The notes: generated by a model from the letters alone, not told the origin. A DNA stretch of 64,000 bases from Halorubrum rubrum (GCF_024494685.1 NZ_JANHDM010000005.1:1-64000); one strand, 5' to 3'; shown: positions 15,860-23,512, counted from the stretch's first letter. Numbers and translations are program-made.

Positions 15860-17632
15860 TCAGGGATGCGCGAAGTACGCCACGAGGTCCTCTCCGCCGG
15901 TCGGCCCGTCCGGCTCGTCGGTGCCCGTGGGATCGAACGAGTCGAGCCGGGCGAAGCCGATCCGCTCGAACTGGACCACGTCGTCGACGGCGGCGTCGGC
16001 GACCTCGGGCTCGGCGTACCCGCGCACGTCGCCCTCGAGGGTGCGGAGAAGCGTCTCGAGCGACTCCGCGGCGGGCACCCAGTGGACCACGTCGACGTCG
16101 CCGTCGCGGACCACGTCGATGTCGGCGTCGACGTAGACGAGCTCGTCGGCCTCGCGGCGCACGGGGCCGTACCCCTTCAGCCAGACGCGCTCGCCGGTGG
16201 GCGGGAGGTCCGATGCCTCCACGAGGACCCGTCCCGCCGGGATCGTCCGGTCGCCGCGGTCGGGGTGGTCGGGGTGTCGCGCGGGGCGGCCGGCGGCCGG
16301 CGCGGGCGCGTCGCCGTCGACGACCGGGAGCTCGACGGCCGGGTCGTCCTCGCGGTCGCGCACGAGGAAGAACCGGTCCGCCTCGTCGTCGACGCGGTCG
16401 CGGTTGTTGGCGTACACCGACGACATCGCCAGATCCACGTCGGAGGTCGACATCCCGAGTTCGGTCATCGACTCGACGAGCGCCTCGCCGCGGATCCCCC
16501 GCCGGCGGACCGACCGGATCGTCGGCGCGCGCGGGTCGTCCCACCCGGTCAGATCGCCGGCCTCGATCAGTCCCTTGATCGTCGACGTCGAGAGGCTCAC
16601 GTCGTACTCGTCGACCTGGACGTGCCCCCAGTGGAGCACCTCGGGGTACACCCAGTCGAAGTAGTCGTAGACGAACCGCTGGCGCTTCGCGGAGTCCTGG
16701 AGGTCGATGCCGCGGATGATGTGAGTGACCCCCGTGAGGTGGTCGTCGACGCCCGACTGGAAATCGAGCATGGGCCAACAGCGATAGTCGGCGGCCGCCT
16801 CGCGGGGGTGGGGCGTGTCGATCATCCGGAAGGCGACCCAGTCGCGCAGCGCGGGGTTCTTGTGGTCGATGTCGGTACGTACCCGGAGGACCATCTCGCC
16901 GGCGTCGTACTCGCCGTCGACCATGGCCTCGAACTCCTCGCGGACGGTCGCCTCGTCCTTCCCGCGGTGTGGACACGGCTCGCCGTCGTTCTTCAGCTCG
17001 GAGAACGCCTCGCCGGAACACGAGCAGGTGTACGCGCCGCCGCGGTCGATCAGGTCGCGGGCGTGCTCGTAGTACGTTTCGAGGCGGTCGGACGCCCGCA
17101 GAACGCGGTCGGCCTCGAAGCCGAGGTACTCGATGTCTTCGAGGATCGCGTCGTACGCCTCGAGGTCGGGCCGCTTCGTCTCCGGGTCGGTGTCGTCGAA
17201 CCGGCAGATGAACTCCCCGTCGTAGCGCTGTTTGTACGTCCCGATCACCGCGGGCATCCGGGCGTGGCCGATGTGCCAGGGGCCGTTGGGGTTCGGCGCG
17301 GCGCGCATCACGACCTCGCCCGCCTCCGCGTTCGGCAGGTCGGGGAGGACGCGGTCGTCCTCCTCGTCGTCGGCCTCAAGCTCCGCGAGTCGCTCGGGGG
17401 CCAACTCGCCGAGCCGATCGCGCCGCTCCGGCTCGTCCATCGCCGCGACCCGGTTCACGATCGGCGCGAGCACGCCGGGTATCTCGTCGCCGTGCGGGCG
17501 GAACTCGGGGTTCTCGCCCATCAGCGGACCCATGATGGCGCCCACGTCGGGGTCGCTGTCGTGTTTGAGCGCGTTGAACAGCGCGGCCGTCTCGCCGGCC
17601 GCCTCGACCCGCTCGCGGAGTTCGTCGTCCAT
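15860..17632 (-). CDS. gltX: Glutamate--tRNA ligase
   Basis: A 590-residue class I aminoacyl-tRNA synthetase of the archaeal/eukaryotic GlxRS type. The N-terminal helical extension (1-100) is followed by the catalytic domain: RAAPNPNGPWHIGHARMP (HIGH signature, about 111-128), FDDTDPETKRPD, and YDVSLSTSTIKGLI, where the KMSKS signature is degenerate and lacks the usual Lys. A CSCSG...CPHRG Cys cluster follows about residues 204-222. The C-terminal beta-barrel anticodon domain covers about 420-590. Divergent from a small membrane protein across a 341 bp region with palindromes. Start ATG at 17632. Confidence 0.96.
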   Translation of the reverse strand: MDDELRERVEAAGETAALFNALKHDSDPDVGAIMGPLMGENPEFRPHGDEIPGVLAPIVNRVAAMDEPERRDRLGELAPERLAELEADDEEDDRVLPDLPNAEAGEVVMRAAPNPNGPWHIGHARMPAVIGTYKQRYDGEFICRFDDTDPETKRPDLEAYDAILEDIEYLGFEADRVLRASDRLETYYEHARDLIDRGGAYTCSCSGEAFSELKNDGEPCPHRGKDEATVREEFEAMVDGEYDAGEMVLRVRTDIDHKNPALRDWVAFRMIDTPHPREAAADYRCWPMLDFQSGVDDHLTGVTHIIRGIDLQDSAKRQRFVYDYFDWVYPEVLHWGHVQVDEYDVSLSTSTIKGLIEAGDLTGWDDPRAPTIRSVRRRGIRGEALVESMTELGMSTSDVDLAMSSVYANNRDRVDDEADRFFLVRDREDDPAVELPVVDGDAPAPAAGRPARHPDHPDRGDRTIPAGRVLVEASDLPPTGERVWLKGYGPVRREADELVYVDADIDVVRDGDVDVVHWVPAAESLETLLRTLEGDVRGYAEPEVADAAVDDVVQFERIGFARLDSFDPTGTDEPDGPTGGEDLVAYFAHP

Positions 17633-17973
17633 ACCGTCGGCTCGTCGGGGCGACTCAAAAACGCCGCGAAACCGTCGGCGTCACGGCGGGAGACGCGGAT
17701 CGCGTCGGCGAGACGCAGGCGACCCGCCCGCTCCCGTCCCGCCGTCGGGGCCGCGGGTAGGGGCGTGGAACCATCGGAGACACGCGAACATAAACGGTCG
17801 AGACCGTTCACGCCGTCGAGCCGGAACGAGCGACGTGAACGGTCGCGACGTTTATGTGTTCACGACGACCTACTGAGGAGATCGGTCCGCGGAATTATAG
17901 CCGCTCGGGTTCTGAGGTCGAGTATGGAGACGCGCCGGACCGAGTCGGAACGTATGCGCCCCGGAGGTGCGGG
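17633..17973. other. 341 bp gene-free region between gltX and a small membrane protein
   Basis: No coding frame with haloarchaeal features is visible. The region holds divergent promoter-like elements and a large imperfect inverted repeat (17786-17861, listed separately). The GGAGGTG at 17966-17972, just before the ATG at 17974, is a strong ribosome-binding site. Confidence 0.6.
17786..17861. promoter_or_regulatory. Divergent promoter region with nested palindromes
   Basis: Left arm 17786-17812 and right arm 17834-17861 are near-complementary over about 27 bp, separated by 21 bp. Each arm contains its own palindrome: AACGGTC-GA-GACCGTT (17793-17808, perfect) and AACGGTC-GC-GACGTT (17838-17852, one base short). 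Each arm also carries a TTTATG TATA-like box pointing outward, one toward gltX, one toward the gene at 17974. This is what paired operators for a dimeric regulator would look like. Confidence 0.5.
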
Positions 17974-18204
17974 ATGGTAGAGCCGATGTCGCGCGAGGAA
18001 CGCGACGCCGGCAACCGGAAAATAAAGCTCGGGTTCCTGCTTCTGGTGGCCGTCTCGCCGCCGCTCATCACGCTCCTCGGCGACCCGACGCCCGTTCAGT
18101 TGGCGGCCGCGACCGCCGGAGGCCTGATCCTCGGACTGCTCCTCGTCTGGTACCTGGGTCGGCTCGCGTCGGAGTTCACCGCGGGCGCTCGGCGGCTGCG
18201 ATAG
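17974..18204 (+). CDS. Small two-helix membrane protein
   Basis: A 76-residue hypothetical protein with two hydrophobic segments (about residues 17-32 LGFLLLVAVSPPLITL and 40-60). N-terminal MVEPMSREERDAGNRKIK is charged and cytosolic; the C-terminus is short and basic. Start at the ATG 17974 because GGAGGTG immediately precedes it; a longer in-frame start at 17854 lies within the regulatory palindromes. No recognised domain. Confidence 0.6.
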   Translation: MVEPMSREERDAGNRKIKLGFLLLVAVSPPLITLLGDPTPVQLAAATAGGLILGLLLVWYLGRLASEFTAGARRLR

Positions 18205-18284
18205 CGATCGATCCCCCGCCGCTCCGTTCGGAACCGTTTTGCCGGATCGCGGCTCGTGTCGGACCGGTCACGTTCGAGTCCGCG

Positions 18285-19010
18285 CTACTCGCTTTCCTCT
18301 CCCCCGTAACTGACCTCGATGCCGCGCGGCACCGGCCGGAGGAGGTACGTCCCGTTTCCGCGCTCGACCGGCGCGAAATCGGCGGTGAAGCTCGTGACGG
18401 TGTCCTCTCTGATCTCGAACTCCCGATCGAACGTGATCGGCGCGCTTCCGGGCAGTTCGACGGTCGCGTCGCTGCCGTCCACGAGCCTCGCGTCGGTTCC
18501 GGAGACGTCGAGCTGGAGGTACAGGTACGTCCCGGTGGCCAGATCGCGCTCGTCGATCAGCTGGGTTTCCTCGCCCCGTAGCTGGACGAGGTCGGCCTCC
18601 TGGGGTTCGTCGAACTCGTGGTACTCGCGTCCCTGCGGGTCGTCCTCTTCGTCGTCGGTCTCGTCGGCGGCTTCGTCATCGTCCGATCCCTCGTCGGCAT
18701 CGTTCCCGCCGCCGTCGGGATCGGTCTCGTTGCCGCCCGCGTCGTCCCCTCCGCCGTCCTCGTCTCCGTCTTCCGCCCCATCGCCGTCTCCGTCACCGCC
18801 CTCGGGCCCCAGCCAGATCCCGTCGATCGTGACGACGAGCGACTCGAAGTCGTCGATGTCGGCCGGTTGGTCGGTGACCGAAGTCGCGAGCGTGCCGGTC
18901 GCGCGGCCGACGCAGCCGGCGATCCCCGCGGTCCCGAGCGCGGCGGCACCGGTCGCCCGGAGGTAGTCGCGGCGGCCGAACGCGTCGAACCGATCTCGCG
19001 TCCCGCTCAC
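18285..19010 (-). CDS. Tat-exported lipoprotein with DUF4382-like domain
   Basis: About 241 residues. The N-terminus has a twin-arginine signal, GRRDYLRATGAAALGTAGIAGC, ending in a lipobox Cys, so it is exported folded and lipid-anchored, as is common in haloarchaea. After the Cys the mature part has SVTDQPADIDDFESLVVTID. A 60-residue Asp/Glu/Gly-rich insertion follows, then LVQLRGEETQLIDERDLATG and a beta-rich C-terminus, which match DUF4382. Start placed at GTG 19010 just after the upstream gene's TGA; GTG at 19019 or 19028 are equally possible. Probably co-transcribed with the gene at 19012. Confidence 0.75.
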   Translation of the reverse strand: MSGTRDRFDAFGRRDYLRATGAAALGTAGIAGCVGRATGTLATSVTDQPADIDDFESLVVTIDGIWLGPEGGDGDGDGAEDGDEDGGGDDAGGNETDPDGGGNDADEGSDDDEAADETDDEEDDPQGREYHEFDEPQEADLVQLRGEETQLIDERDLATGTYLYLQLDVSGTDARLVDGSDATVELPGSAPITFDREFEIREDTVTSFTADFAPVERGNGTYLLRPVPRGIEVSYGGEESE

Positions 19011-19011
19011 G

Positions 19012-19305
19012 TCAGACACCCCCGGCACCGCCGGCGCGGTCGTTTCCGCCGATATCGTTGCCGGCGAGATCGCTCACCGCGTCGCCGAGGTTCCCGATCT
19101 CGCCGGAGAGGAAGCCGTCGATCTCGTTCAGGAGCTCGCCGACGAACTCCGGAACCGGGTCCGGCAGATCGCTCGGCAGCCCGGCGTCGTCGCCGACGTT
19201 CCCGTCAGGGCCGACGTCGGCGGCGACCCCGCCGGCCGCAACGCCGGTTCCGATCAGTACGACCGCGGCGAGCGCTCCGAGGAGCGCGGTTCGAATGGCG
19301 TTCAT
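19012..19305 (-). CDS. Small secreted hypothetical protein
   Basis: A 97-residue protein starting MNAIRTALLGALAAVVLIGTGVAAG, a Sec-type signal peptide or single N-terminal anchor. The mature part is Gly/Asp/Asn-rich with repeated GNxGD-like stretches (GNVGDDAG, GNLGDAV) and has no recognised domain. It ends just before the DUF4382 lipoprotein on the same strand, suggesting a joint cell-surface role. The ATG at 19305 is preferred to an upstream TTG because it yields a clean signal peptide. Confidence 0.6.
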   Translation of the reverse strand: MNAIRTALLGALAAVVLIGTGVAAGGVAADVGPDGNVGDDAGLPSDLPDPVPEFVGELLNEIDGFLSGEIGNLGDAVSDLAGNDIGGNDRAGGAGGV

Positions 19306-19365
19306 TGCGACTCGCACACGAGCGGCTATCGACTTCAATGACCCACTCGCTTCGCCCGGTTCGGT

Positions 19366-19389
19366 CCGGATTAACTCGGATTAATCCGG
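19366..19389 (-). promoter_or_regulatory. Repeated TTAATCCGG elements upstream of the secreted-protein gene
   Basis: CCGGATTAA-CT-CGGATTAATCCGG. CGGATTAATCCG (19377-19388) is a perfect 12 bp palindrome preceded by a direct copy of CGGATTAA. It lies 61-84 bp before the ATG at 19305 and could combine TATA and operator functions. Confidence 0.35.
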
Positions 19390-19489
19390 TTCGAGCATCC
19401 GTGCGGCGGTCGATATCGAACGACCCGTCGTTCGGTGGGGTCGGTTACGCCGAGAGCGAGAGGAGCGGGCGACGCGTGGCGGGCGTTCC

Positions 19490-20224
19490 CTACCCCGCGG
19501 CCGGGAACGCCGAGTCCCCGTCGCCCCCGTGACGGAGGTACTGGATCGCGGCCCCGCCGATCAGGAACGCGAGAAACGCCGGCGTCGACGGGGCGGCCTG
19601 CTGGGTGATCGCGAGCGCCTCGCCGGCGAGGACGGCCCGCCACACCGGGTACGCCGTCGCGAGGACGCCGGCACCGAGTCCGGTCAGCGCCAGCGACATG
19701 ATCGGGTCGGCGTACCGCATCGCCAGGATCCCGGCGACGATGCCGACGAAAAGCGAGGCGAGGAGGAACCGCTGGAACTCGGGTCGCGCGAACAGGCCGG
19801 ATCCGGCGAGCGCCGCCGGGTCGATCGCCTCGACGACCGGCGCTTCGGACCCGGCCGGGTCGTACACCCGACCGAGGACCGACTCGCCGACCGTCAACAC
19901 GAGCGTCGCGAGCGTCGAGAAGAGGAACGCCGAGATCGCCACGGCGAACCGGGCGACGAGCGGAACCAGCCCGCGACCGAGGAACGCGCCGATCAGCACG
20001 AGCGACGCGGCGAACCCGATCCGACCGCCGGTCGAGACGGTCCCGGAGGCGACCCTCGGGACGACGATCCAGCCGACCACCCCGCCGCCGGCCGCCCCGG
20101 CGATCCACCCGGTCCAGCCGAGGACGCGGTCCGTGAGGTCGTAGGCGGCGGCCACCAGCACGCCCCCGACGAGCGTGTTGACACAGAGCAACGCGAACAC
20201 CACCGGCGTCTCCGCGAGTGACAT
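19490..20224 (-). CDS. Multi-spanning haloarchaeal membrane protein
   Basis: A 244-residue integral membrane protein with about six hydrophobic segments. They lie near residues 7-27, 33-53, 60-80, 82-105, 150-175 and 180-220. They alternate with short loops, one being GRVYDPAGSEAPVVEAIDPA (about 114-133). No transporter signature is recognised. Start ATG at 20224 gives MSLAETPVVFALLCVN; the frame extends upstream but that part is basic and non-native. Stands between the EVE-like gene and the secreted-protein genes on the same strand. Confidence 0.65.
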   Translation of the reverse strand: MSLAETPVVFALLCVNTLVGGVLVAAAYDLTDRVLGWTGWIAGAAGGGVVGWIVVPRVASGTVSTGGRIGFAASLVLIGAFLGRGLVPLVARFAVAISAFLFSTLATLVLTVGESVLGRVYDPAGSEAPVVEAIDPAALAGSGLFARPEFQRFLLASLFVGIVAGILAMRYADPIMSLALTGLGAGVLATAYPVWRAVLAGEALAITQQAAPSTPAFLAFLIGGAAIQYLRHGGDGDSAFPAAG

Positions 20225-20322
20225 GCGCCGGGCTACCGCCCGATGTCGTATAGTTCTATTGACGACACGCGCCGGTCGGGCGGTTCGCGGGTCGGTCCGG
20301 GCAGTCGACGGCCCGGTCCGGC

Positions 20323-20811
20323 CTACGCCTCGGCGTTCCGCTTGGTGTAGGCGTCGAGCGCCGTCTCGATCGTGGACAGGTCGCGGGTGACGCGGCCGTC
20401 GGCGACGCGCATGAACCCCGGCGTGTACGAGGCGGAGTAGTCGAAGATCCGGTTGACGCCGCGTTTGGGAACCGAGATCGGGGTGAACGACTCGACGGTG
20501 TACACCCGTGTGGTCGGGAACGCGGTCCAGAACGTGCCGCTGACCCACCGGTCCTCGTCGGCGAACGTCCGGCCGATCCGCCCGGTGGCGACGTACTCGC
20601 CGTCGTGATAGAACAGGACGAGGTCGCCGGACTCCATGCGGTCGAACGTCGAGCCGTTCCCGCTCTCGTCGTCGACGGCCCACAGCCGCGCCTCCTCGAC
20701 GCTCGCGAGCGGCTCCGGCCGGTCGGGGTACTCGGAGAGATCGACCGCGGACCGGACCGTTCGATCGAAGTTCTCCGGGTCGACGGGGACGAGAAAGACG
20801 TTGGCGCTCAT
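20323..20811 (-). CDS. EVE/PUA-like domain protein, hypothetical
   Basis: A 162-residue protein beginning MSANVFLVPVDPENF. The central stretch ARLWAVDDESGN, MESGDLVLFYHDGEYVATGRIG and W-x-x-G-T-F-W resemble EVE/PUA-like beta barrels that bind modified bases, often found in restriction or RNA-modification proteins. No catalytic motif. Immediately upstream (right) starts the insertion-sequence patch at about 20863; the gene itself looks intact. Domain assignment is tentative. Confidence 0.55.
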   Translation of the reverse strand: MSANVFLVPVDPENFDRTVRSAVDLSEYPDRPEPLASVEEARLWAVDDESGNGSTFDRMESGDLVLFYHDGEYVATGRIGRTFADEDRWVSGTFWTAFPTTRVYTVESFTPISVPKRGVNRIFDYSASYTPGFMRVADGRVTRDLSTIETALDAYTKRNAEA

Positions 20812-20862
20812 TGCCCCCCGTTTCGCCGGGAGGGATTTAACAGTTTGTAGGCGCTAAGTCCA

Positions 20863-20904
20863 CTTCCTCAAGAAACGACCGAAGGGAGCGAGTAGGGAGG
20901 GGAT
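20863..20904 (+). repeat. Left-end-like repeat, copy A
   Basis: 42 bp sequence ending GGGAGCGAGTAGGGAGGGGAT. It matches the inverted copy at 22532-22573 at 37 of 42 positions. Lies 150 bp before the DUF2080 gene. Confidence 0.75.
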
Positions 20905-20913
20905 ACAGCGTCC

Positions 20914-20962
20914 CCAGAAATCGAAGATTTCTGGTGTGCGAACGAATCGCAAAGCGATTCGT
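20914..20962 (+). repeat. Two consecutive 9 bp hairpins
   Basis: CCAGAAATC-GAA-GATTTCTGG (20914-20934) and ACGAATCGC-AAA-GCGATTCGT (20942-20962): both perfect 9 bp stems with 3-base loops, 7 bp apart. They sit inside the element's left end, where IS200/IS605-type elements carry subterminal DNA hairpins; a transcriptional role upstream of the DUF2080 gene is the alternative. Confidence 0.75.
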
Positions 20963-21056
20963 CAACGCCGTCATCACCTGCTCATTCCTCCGATACAGCC
21001 GACCCGCAGGCCAACGCGCCGGAACGCTTCCCTATATATCTCGCATATAGATCAGC

Positions 21057-21209
21057 ATGGCATCATTCACAGTTGAAGGTCAAGAAGCTCTCGACCGGGA
21101 AGTGAAGCCCTTCGGAAGCGGTGGTGCTCATATTACCATCCCGAAGCGGTGGATCGGGGCAGACGTGAAAGTAGTCCGCACCTCTGAGCCTGCCGAACCC
21201 GAGGAGTGA
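21057..21209 (+). CDS. Transposon-encoded DUF2080-type small protein
   Basis: A 50-residue protein, MASFTVEGQEALDREVKP then GSGGAHITIPKRWIGADV, ending in PAEPEE. The HITIPKRWIG segment is an AbrB/SpoVT-like swapped-hairpin motif. Such small proteins (DUF2080, transposon-encoded) lie directly upstream of tnpB in haloarchaeal IS1341 elements. A TATATAT-rich stretch at about 21032-21047 is its probable promoter. Normally tnpB follows on the same strand; here the following sequence is the right end of an inverted tnpB, so its original partner has been displaced. Probably DNA-binding; role in transposition unknown. Confidence 0.75.
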   Translation: MASFTVEGQEALDREVKPFGSGGAHITIPKRWIGADVKVVRTSEPAEPEE

Positions 21210-21227
21210 ACTACCCCACCCTACTCA
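21206..21227 (-). repeat. Right-end sequence, copy B
   Basis: gtgaactaccccaccctactca, the complement of 22975-22996 at 20 of 22 positions. It overlaps the stop of the minus-strand tnpB and the stop of the DUF2080 gene. In TnpB elements this end encodes the 3' scaffold of the omega/re RNA. Confidence 0.7.
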
Positions 21228-22478
21228 GCCACAGGTGTGGCTTCGTTGAGGGTGGGGCTTCCTGTTTCCACGACGCGCTTTGCAGACACCGAATGGGTGT
21301 CCGTAGGGAACGCAGTCTCCACAGACGTTGATTCGGGCCATCCCAGCCCTAGTTCAGCAAAGCCTCTCTGCAAGACGTTCATCGCCGCGTTCGCGTCACG
21401 GTTACACTCGAACCCACAACTCGGACACGAGTGCTCTCTGACCCAGATGGGTTTCGCTGTCTCCACACCACACGTCGCACACTCTTTCGTCGTTCCCGCT
21501 GCTTCGACTTGCACGACGTGTGTCCCGTACAGCTCACCTTTGTATTCCAGAAGAGTGATGAACTGTCGCCACGCCGCAGCCTGCTTGTTCCGCGCGTTCC
21601 CATCGTCTTGAAGCATCTCAGCGACGTTCAGGTCTTCCACGAACACCGCATCGTACTCTGTGACGAGCCATATCGTGAGCTTGTGCTGGTAGTCCAGCAC
21701 CTTCTGACGGATGTGGCGTTTGACCTTCCCAACCGCTTGGCGCTGGTTTTCGTAGTTGTTTGACCCGTGTTCTTTCCGTGAAAGTTTGCGTTGTTCACGG
21801 TACAGACGCTCGTATTCGTCTTCGAGGTCGATCCAGTCCACAGTCGTACCGTCCGAAGTGTGGATGTAGTTGAGGATGCCGAGGTCAACGCCCGACGCTA
21901 TTGTCCGTGTTGAGCGAGTCCACGTCGGGTTTCTCGGGCAGGTCAGCCTCGTCGGTTTCCAGCCCGAAAGAGATGAACCAGTCACCGGTCGTCTCTTTTT
22001 TCACTGTGACCTCTTTGATAGCTGCTTCGTCGGGGATCTCGCGGTGGTAGCGGAGTTTGATCTCTCCGATTTTGGAGAGCCAGAGCGTCGCGCGTCGGCC
22101 ACTCGTGTTTTTGAGTTTGAAGCCGGACTGCGAATACGTTATACTCTGGAACTCTCTCGGAGACTTCCAGTTGAGCTCCCCGACCTTGCGTCCGTTTTGC
22201 TTCTGCTTGGAGAGTCCAGTGAGATTCTGGTAGAACCGAGTGACGGTTCGTTGCAGAGCCTTCGAGTTGACTTCCGGGAAAACGGGGAACTCGTCTTTCC
22301 AGTCGGGGAGTCGGGAGTGGTGCTTGTACGCAGAGCCGATGTCGTCGGCGTCAACGTTCTCGTACTCGTGCAGGGTGTCGTTGTACGCTTGGCGATGAAT
22401 GTCGATATGGTAGTCTAGTTCAGCCGCTACCTCTTGTGTCGGGTAGGCATGGTAGCGGTGACTGTACTCCGTCGCTAC
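21221..22478 (-). pseudogene. tnpB: Frameshifted TnpB-family RNA-guided nuclease gene
   Basis: The 5' half (22478 to about 21893) encodes EYSHRYHAYPTQEV, WKDEFPVFPEVNSKALQRTV and other N-terminal TnpB sequence. A run GGG at 21891-21893 (minus strand GTCGGGCGTTGAC) has one G too many, shifting ..NSVG to a stop; the other frame resumes exactly with GVDLGILNYIHT, the RuvC-I Asp. The downstream frame keeps RuvC-II (AVFVEDLNV), the zinc ribbon CATCG...CPSCG and RuvC-III CNRDANAAMN. At the 5' end the expected initiator is TAG GTA GCG ACG, so the start codon also seems lost. Inactive unless a sequencing error is involved. Confidence 0.85.
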
Positions 22479-22531
22479 CTATTGATTATCGATATGTTGT
22501 ATTAATGGTTTGTAGTGGTGTGCGGCGATTC

Positions 22532-22573
22532 ATCCCCTCCCTACTCGCTCCCGTTGGTCGCTCCTCGAGGAAG
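22532..22573 (-). repeat. Left-end-like repeat, copy B
   Basis: Inverted relative of 20863-20904 (37/42 matches), located 54 bp upstream of the minus-strand tnpB remnant. It lacks the two hairpins found next to copy A. Confidence 0.7.
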
Positions 22574-22591
22574 GGGCATTCTCGCCTCACT

Positions 22592-22981
22592 TCTGGTAAC
22601 TCACGCAACCGTGCGGGGGCGGCGTGGGGGACTTTCCTGCGAATGCTGGAGTACAAGTGCGAACGTGAAGGCACGTACTTCGTATCGGTAGAACCATCAG
22701 GGACAACCAAAGAATGCGCTGCCTGCGGTGTCAAGACAGACAAGCCGTTGTGGGTGCGGGAACACTCGTGCCCCTCGTGTGGCTTCACCGCCGATAGGGA
22801 CTGGAACGCGGCATGGAATATTCTTTCTCGCGGAATCAAGCAGTTAGGAGCGGGACGCTCCGAAACAACGCCTGCGGAGACTGCGCTCCCTACGGGGACC
22901 AATTCGGTCCCTGCAAAGCGTGTCGTAGAAACAGGAACCCCCGACCTCAAGGAACGAACCGCGTCAGCGGCGAGTGAGTAG
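22592..22981 (+). pseudogene. tnpB: C-terminal fragment of a second TnpB
   Basis: About 129 residues of TnpB C-terminus starting SGNSRNRAGAAWGTF: LRMLEYKCEREGTYFVSVEPS, zinc ribbon CAACGVKTDKPLW...CPSCGF, RuvC-III DRDWNAAWNIL and the tail ETGTPDLKERT. RuvC-I and RuvC-II are missing. It is clearly diverged from the minus-strand copy (for example CAACGVKTDKPLW versus CATCGVETAKPIW), so the two came from different elements. An open frame extends left to 22436, but that part is the antisense of copy B's left end. Non-functional remnant. Confidence 0.85.
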
Positions 22982-22996
22982 GTCGGGGTAGTTCAC
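22975..22996 (+). repeat. Right-end sequence, copy A
   Basis: tgagtaggtcggggtagttcac, overlapping the stop of the plus-strand tnpB fragment. It marks the right border of the composite. Sequence from 22997 onward would correspond to the guide of the ancestral element. Confidence 0.7.
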
Positions 22997-23048
22997 AAGC
23001 GTTCGTTGGCCGACCGGGATCCGACCCGTCGACGTCGACCGGTCCCGC

Positions 23049-23399
23049 TCACTCCTCGTCGTACTCGTCGTAGATCCGGTCCATCCGCGCGGCCATCACG
23101 AAGTCGGACCGGTGGAGGCCGTCGATGTCGTGGCTCCACATCTCGATTCCGACCTCCCCCCACGAGAGGTGGATGTCGGGGTGGTGCCACTCCGCCTCGG
23201 CGAGCTCGCCCACGTCGTTCGTGAACGCGAGCGCGCTTTGGAAGTCCGGAAAGGCGTACGTCGCTTCCAGGTGGTGCTCCTCGATCACCTCCCAGGCGTC
23301 GCCGAGTTCGGCGAGGTGGTCGGCGTACTCTTCCGGCGTCAGCGGCTCGTCGTCCTCCGCGGACGGCTCAACGGGCTCGTCGGCGAGCGAGGATGTCAT
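23049..23399 (-). CDS. 4a-hydroxytetrahydrobiopterin dehydratase (PCD/DCoH)
   Basis: A 116-residue pterin-4a-carbinolamine dehydratase. The signature is [20 protein letters not shown] (about residues 67-86), with the His-His-Pro pair and the conserved W-x-x-V. It continues [20 protein letters not shown]. The first 20 residues are an acidic tail. Recycles tetrahydrobiopterin in aromatic amino-acid hydroxylation; in archaea without such hydroxylases the role is unclear and may concern molybdopterin-type pterins. Lies directly to the right of the IS composite. Start ATG at 23399. Confidence 0.9.
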   Translation of the reverse strand: MTSSLADEPVEPSAEDDEPLTPEEYADHLAELGDAWEVIEEHHLEATYAFPDFQSALAFTNDVGELAEAEWHHPDIHLSWGEVGIEMWSHDIDGLHRSDFVMAARMDRIYDEYDEE

Positions 23400-23478
23400 G
23401 TGCTCCCGTTGGTCTCGGAAGGGTTTGTACCTTCCGTGCGCGGGTCGCGCACGCCGCCGGCGGGCTCGCCCGCAACGA

Positions 23479-23493
23479 GGCGGTTAAACCGCC
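23479..23493 (+). promoter_or_regulatory. TATA box centred in a perfect 7 bp inverted repeat (btpA promoter)
   Basis: GGCGGTT-A-AACCGCC with the TATA-like TTAAA at 23484-23488, 25-29 bp before the ATG at 23513. A GGAGGAG site (23504-23510) also precedes the ATG. A protein bound here would block TBP. Confidence 0.45.
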
Positions 23494-23512
23494 CCCGGTC
23501 CTCGGAGGAGCC

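Larger units (their letters stand above)
20863..22996. mobile_element. Composite of two degenerate IS1341-type (TnpB) elements in opposite orientation
   Basis: Order: left-end-like copy A (20863-20904, +), two hairpins, DUF2080 gene (+, 21057-21209), right-end copy B (21206-21227, inverted), broken tnpB (-, 21221-22478), left-end-like copy B (22532-22573, inverted), tnpB C-terminal fragment (+, 22592-22981), right-end copy A (22975-22996). Element A (plus strand) therefore seems interrupted by element B (minus strand), with loss of A's tnpB N-terminal two thirds. Base composition is markedly lower in GC than the flanks. No TnpA transposase is present. Confidence 0.8.

Noticed and set aside
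15860-17632. Loss of GltX function because the KMSKS motif lacks lysine
   Set aside because: The degenerate VSLSTS form is, as far as I recall, shared by haloarchaeal GluRS, and the rest of the enzyme is intact.
20863-22996. Provirus or larger integrative element
   Set aside because: No integrase, no tRNA-derived attachment site, no structural or replication genes; only TnpB-type remnants.
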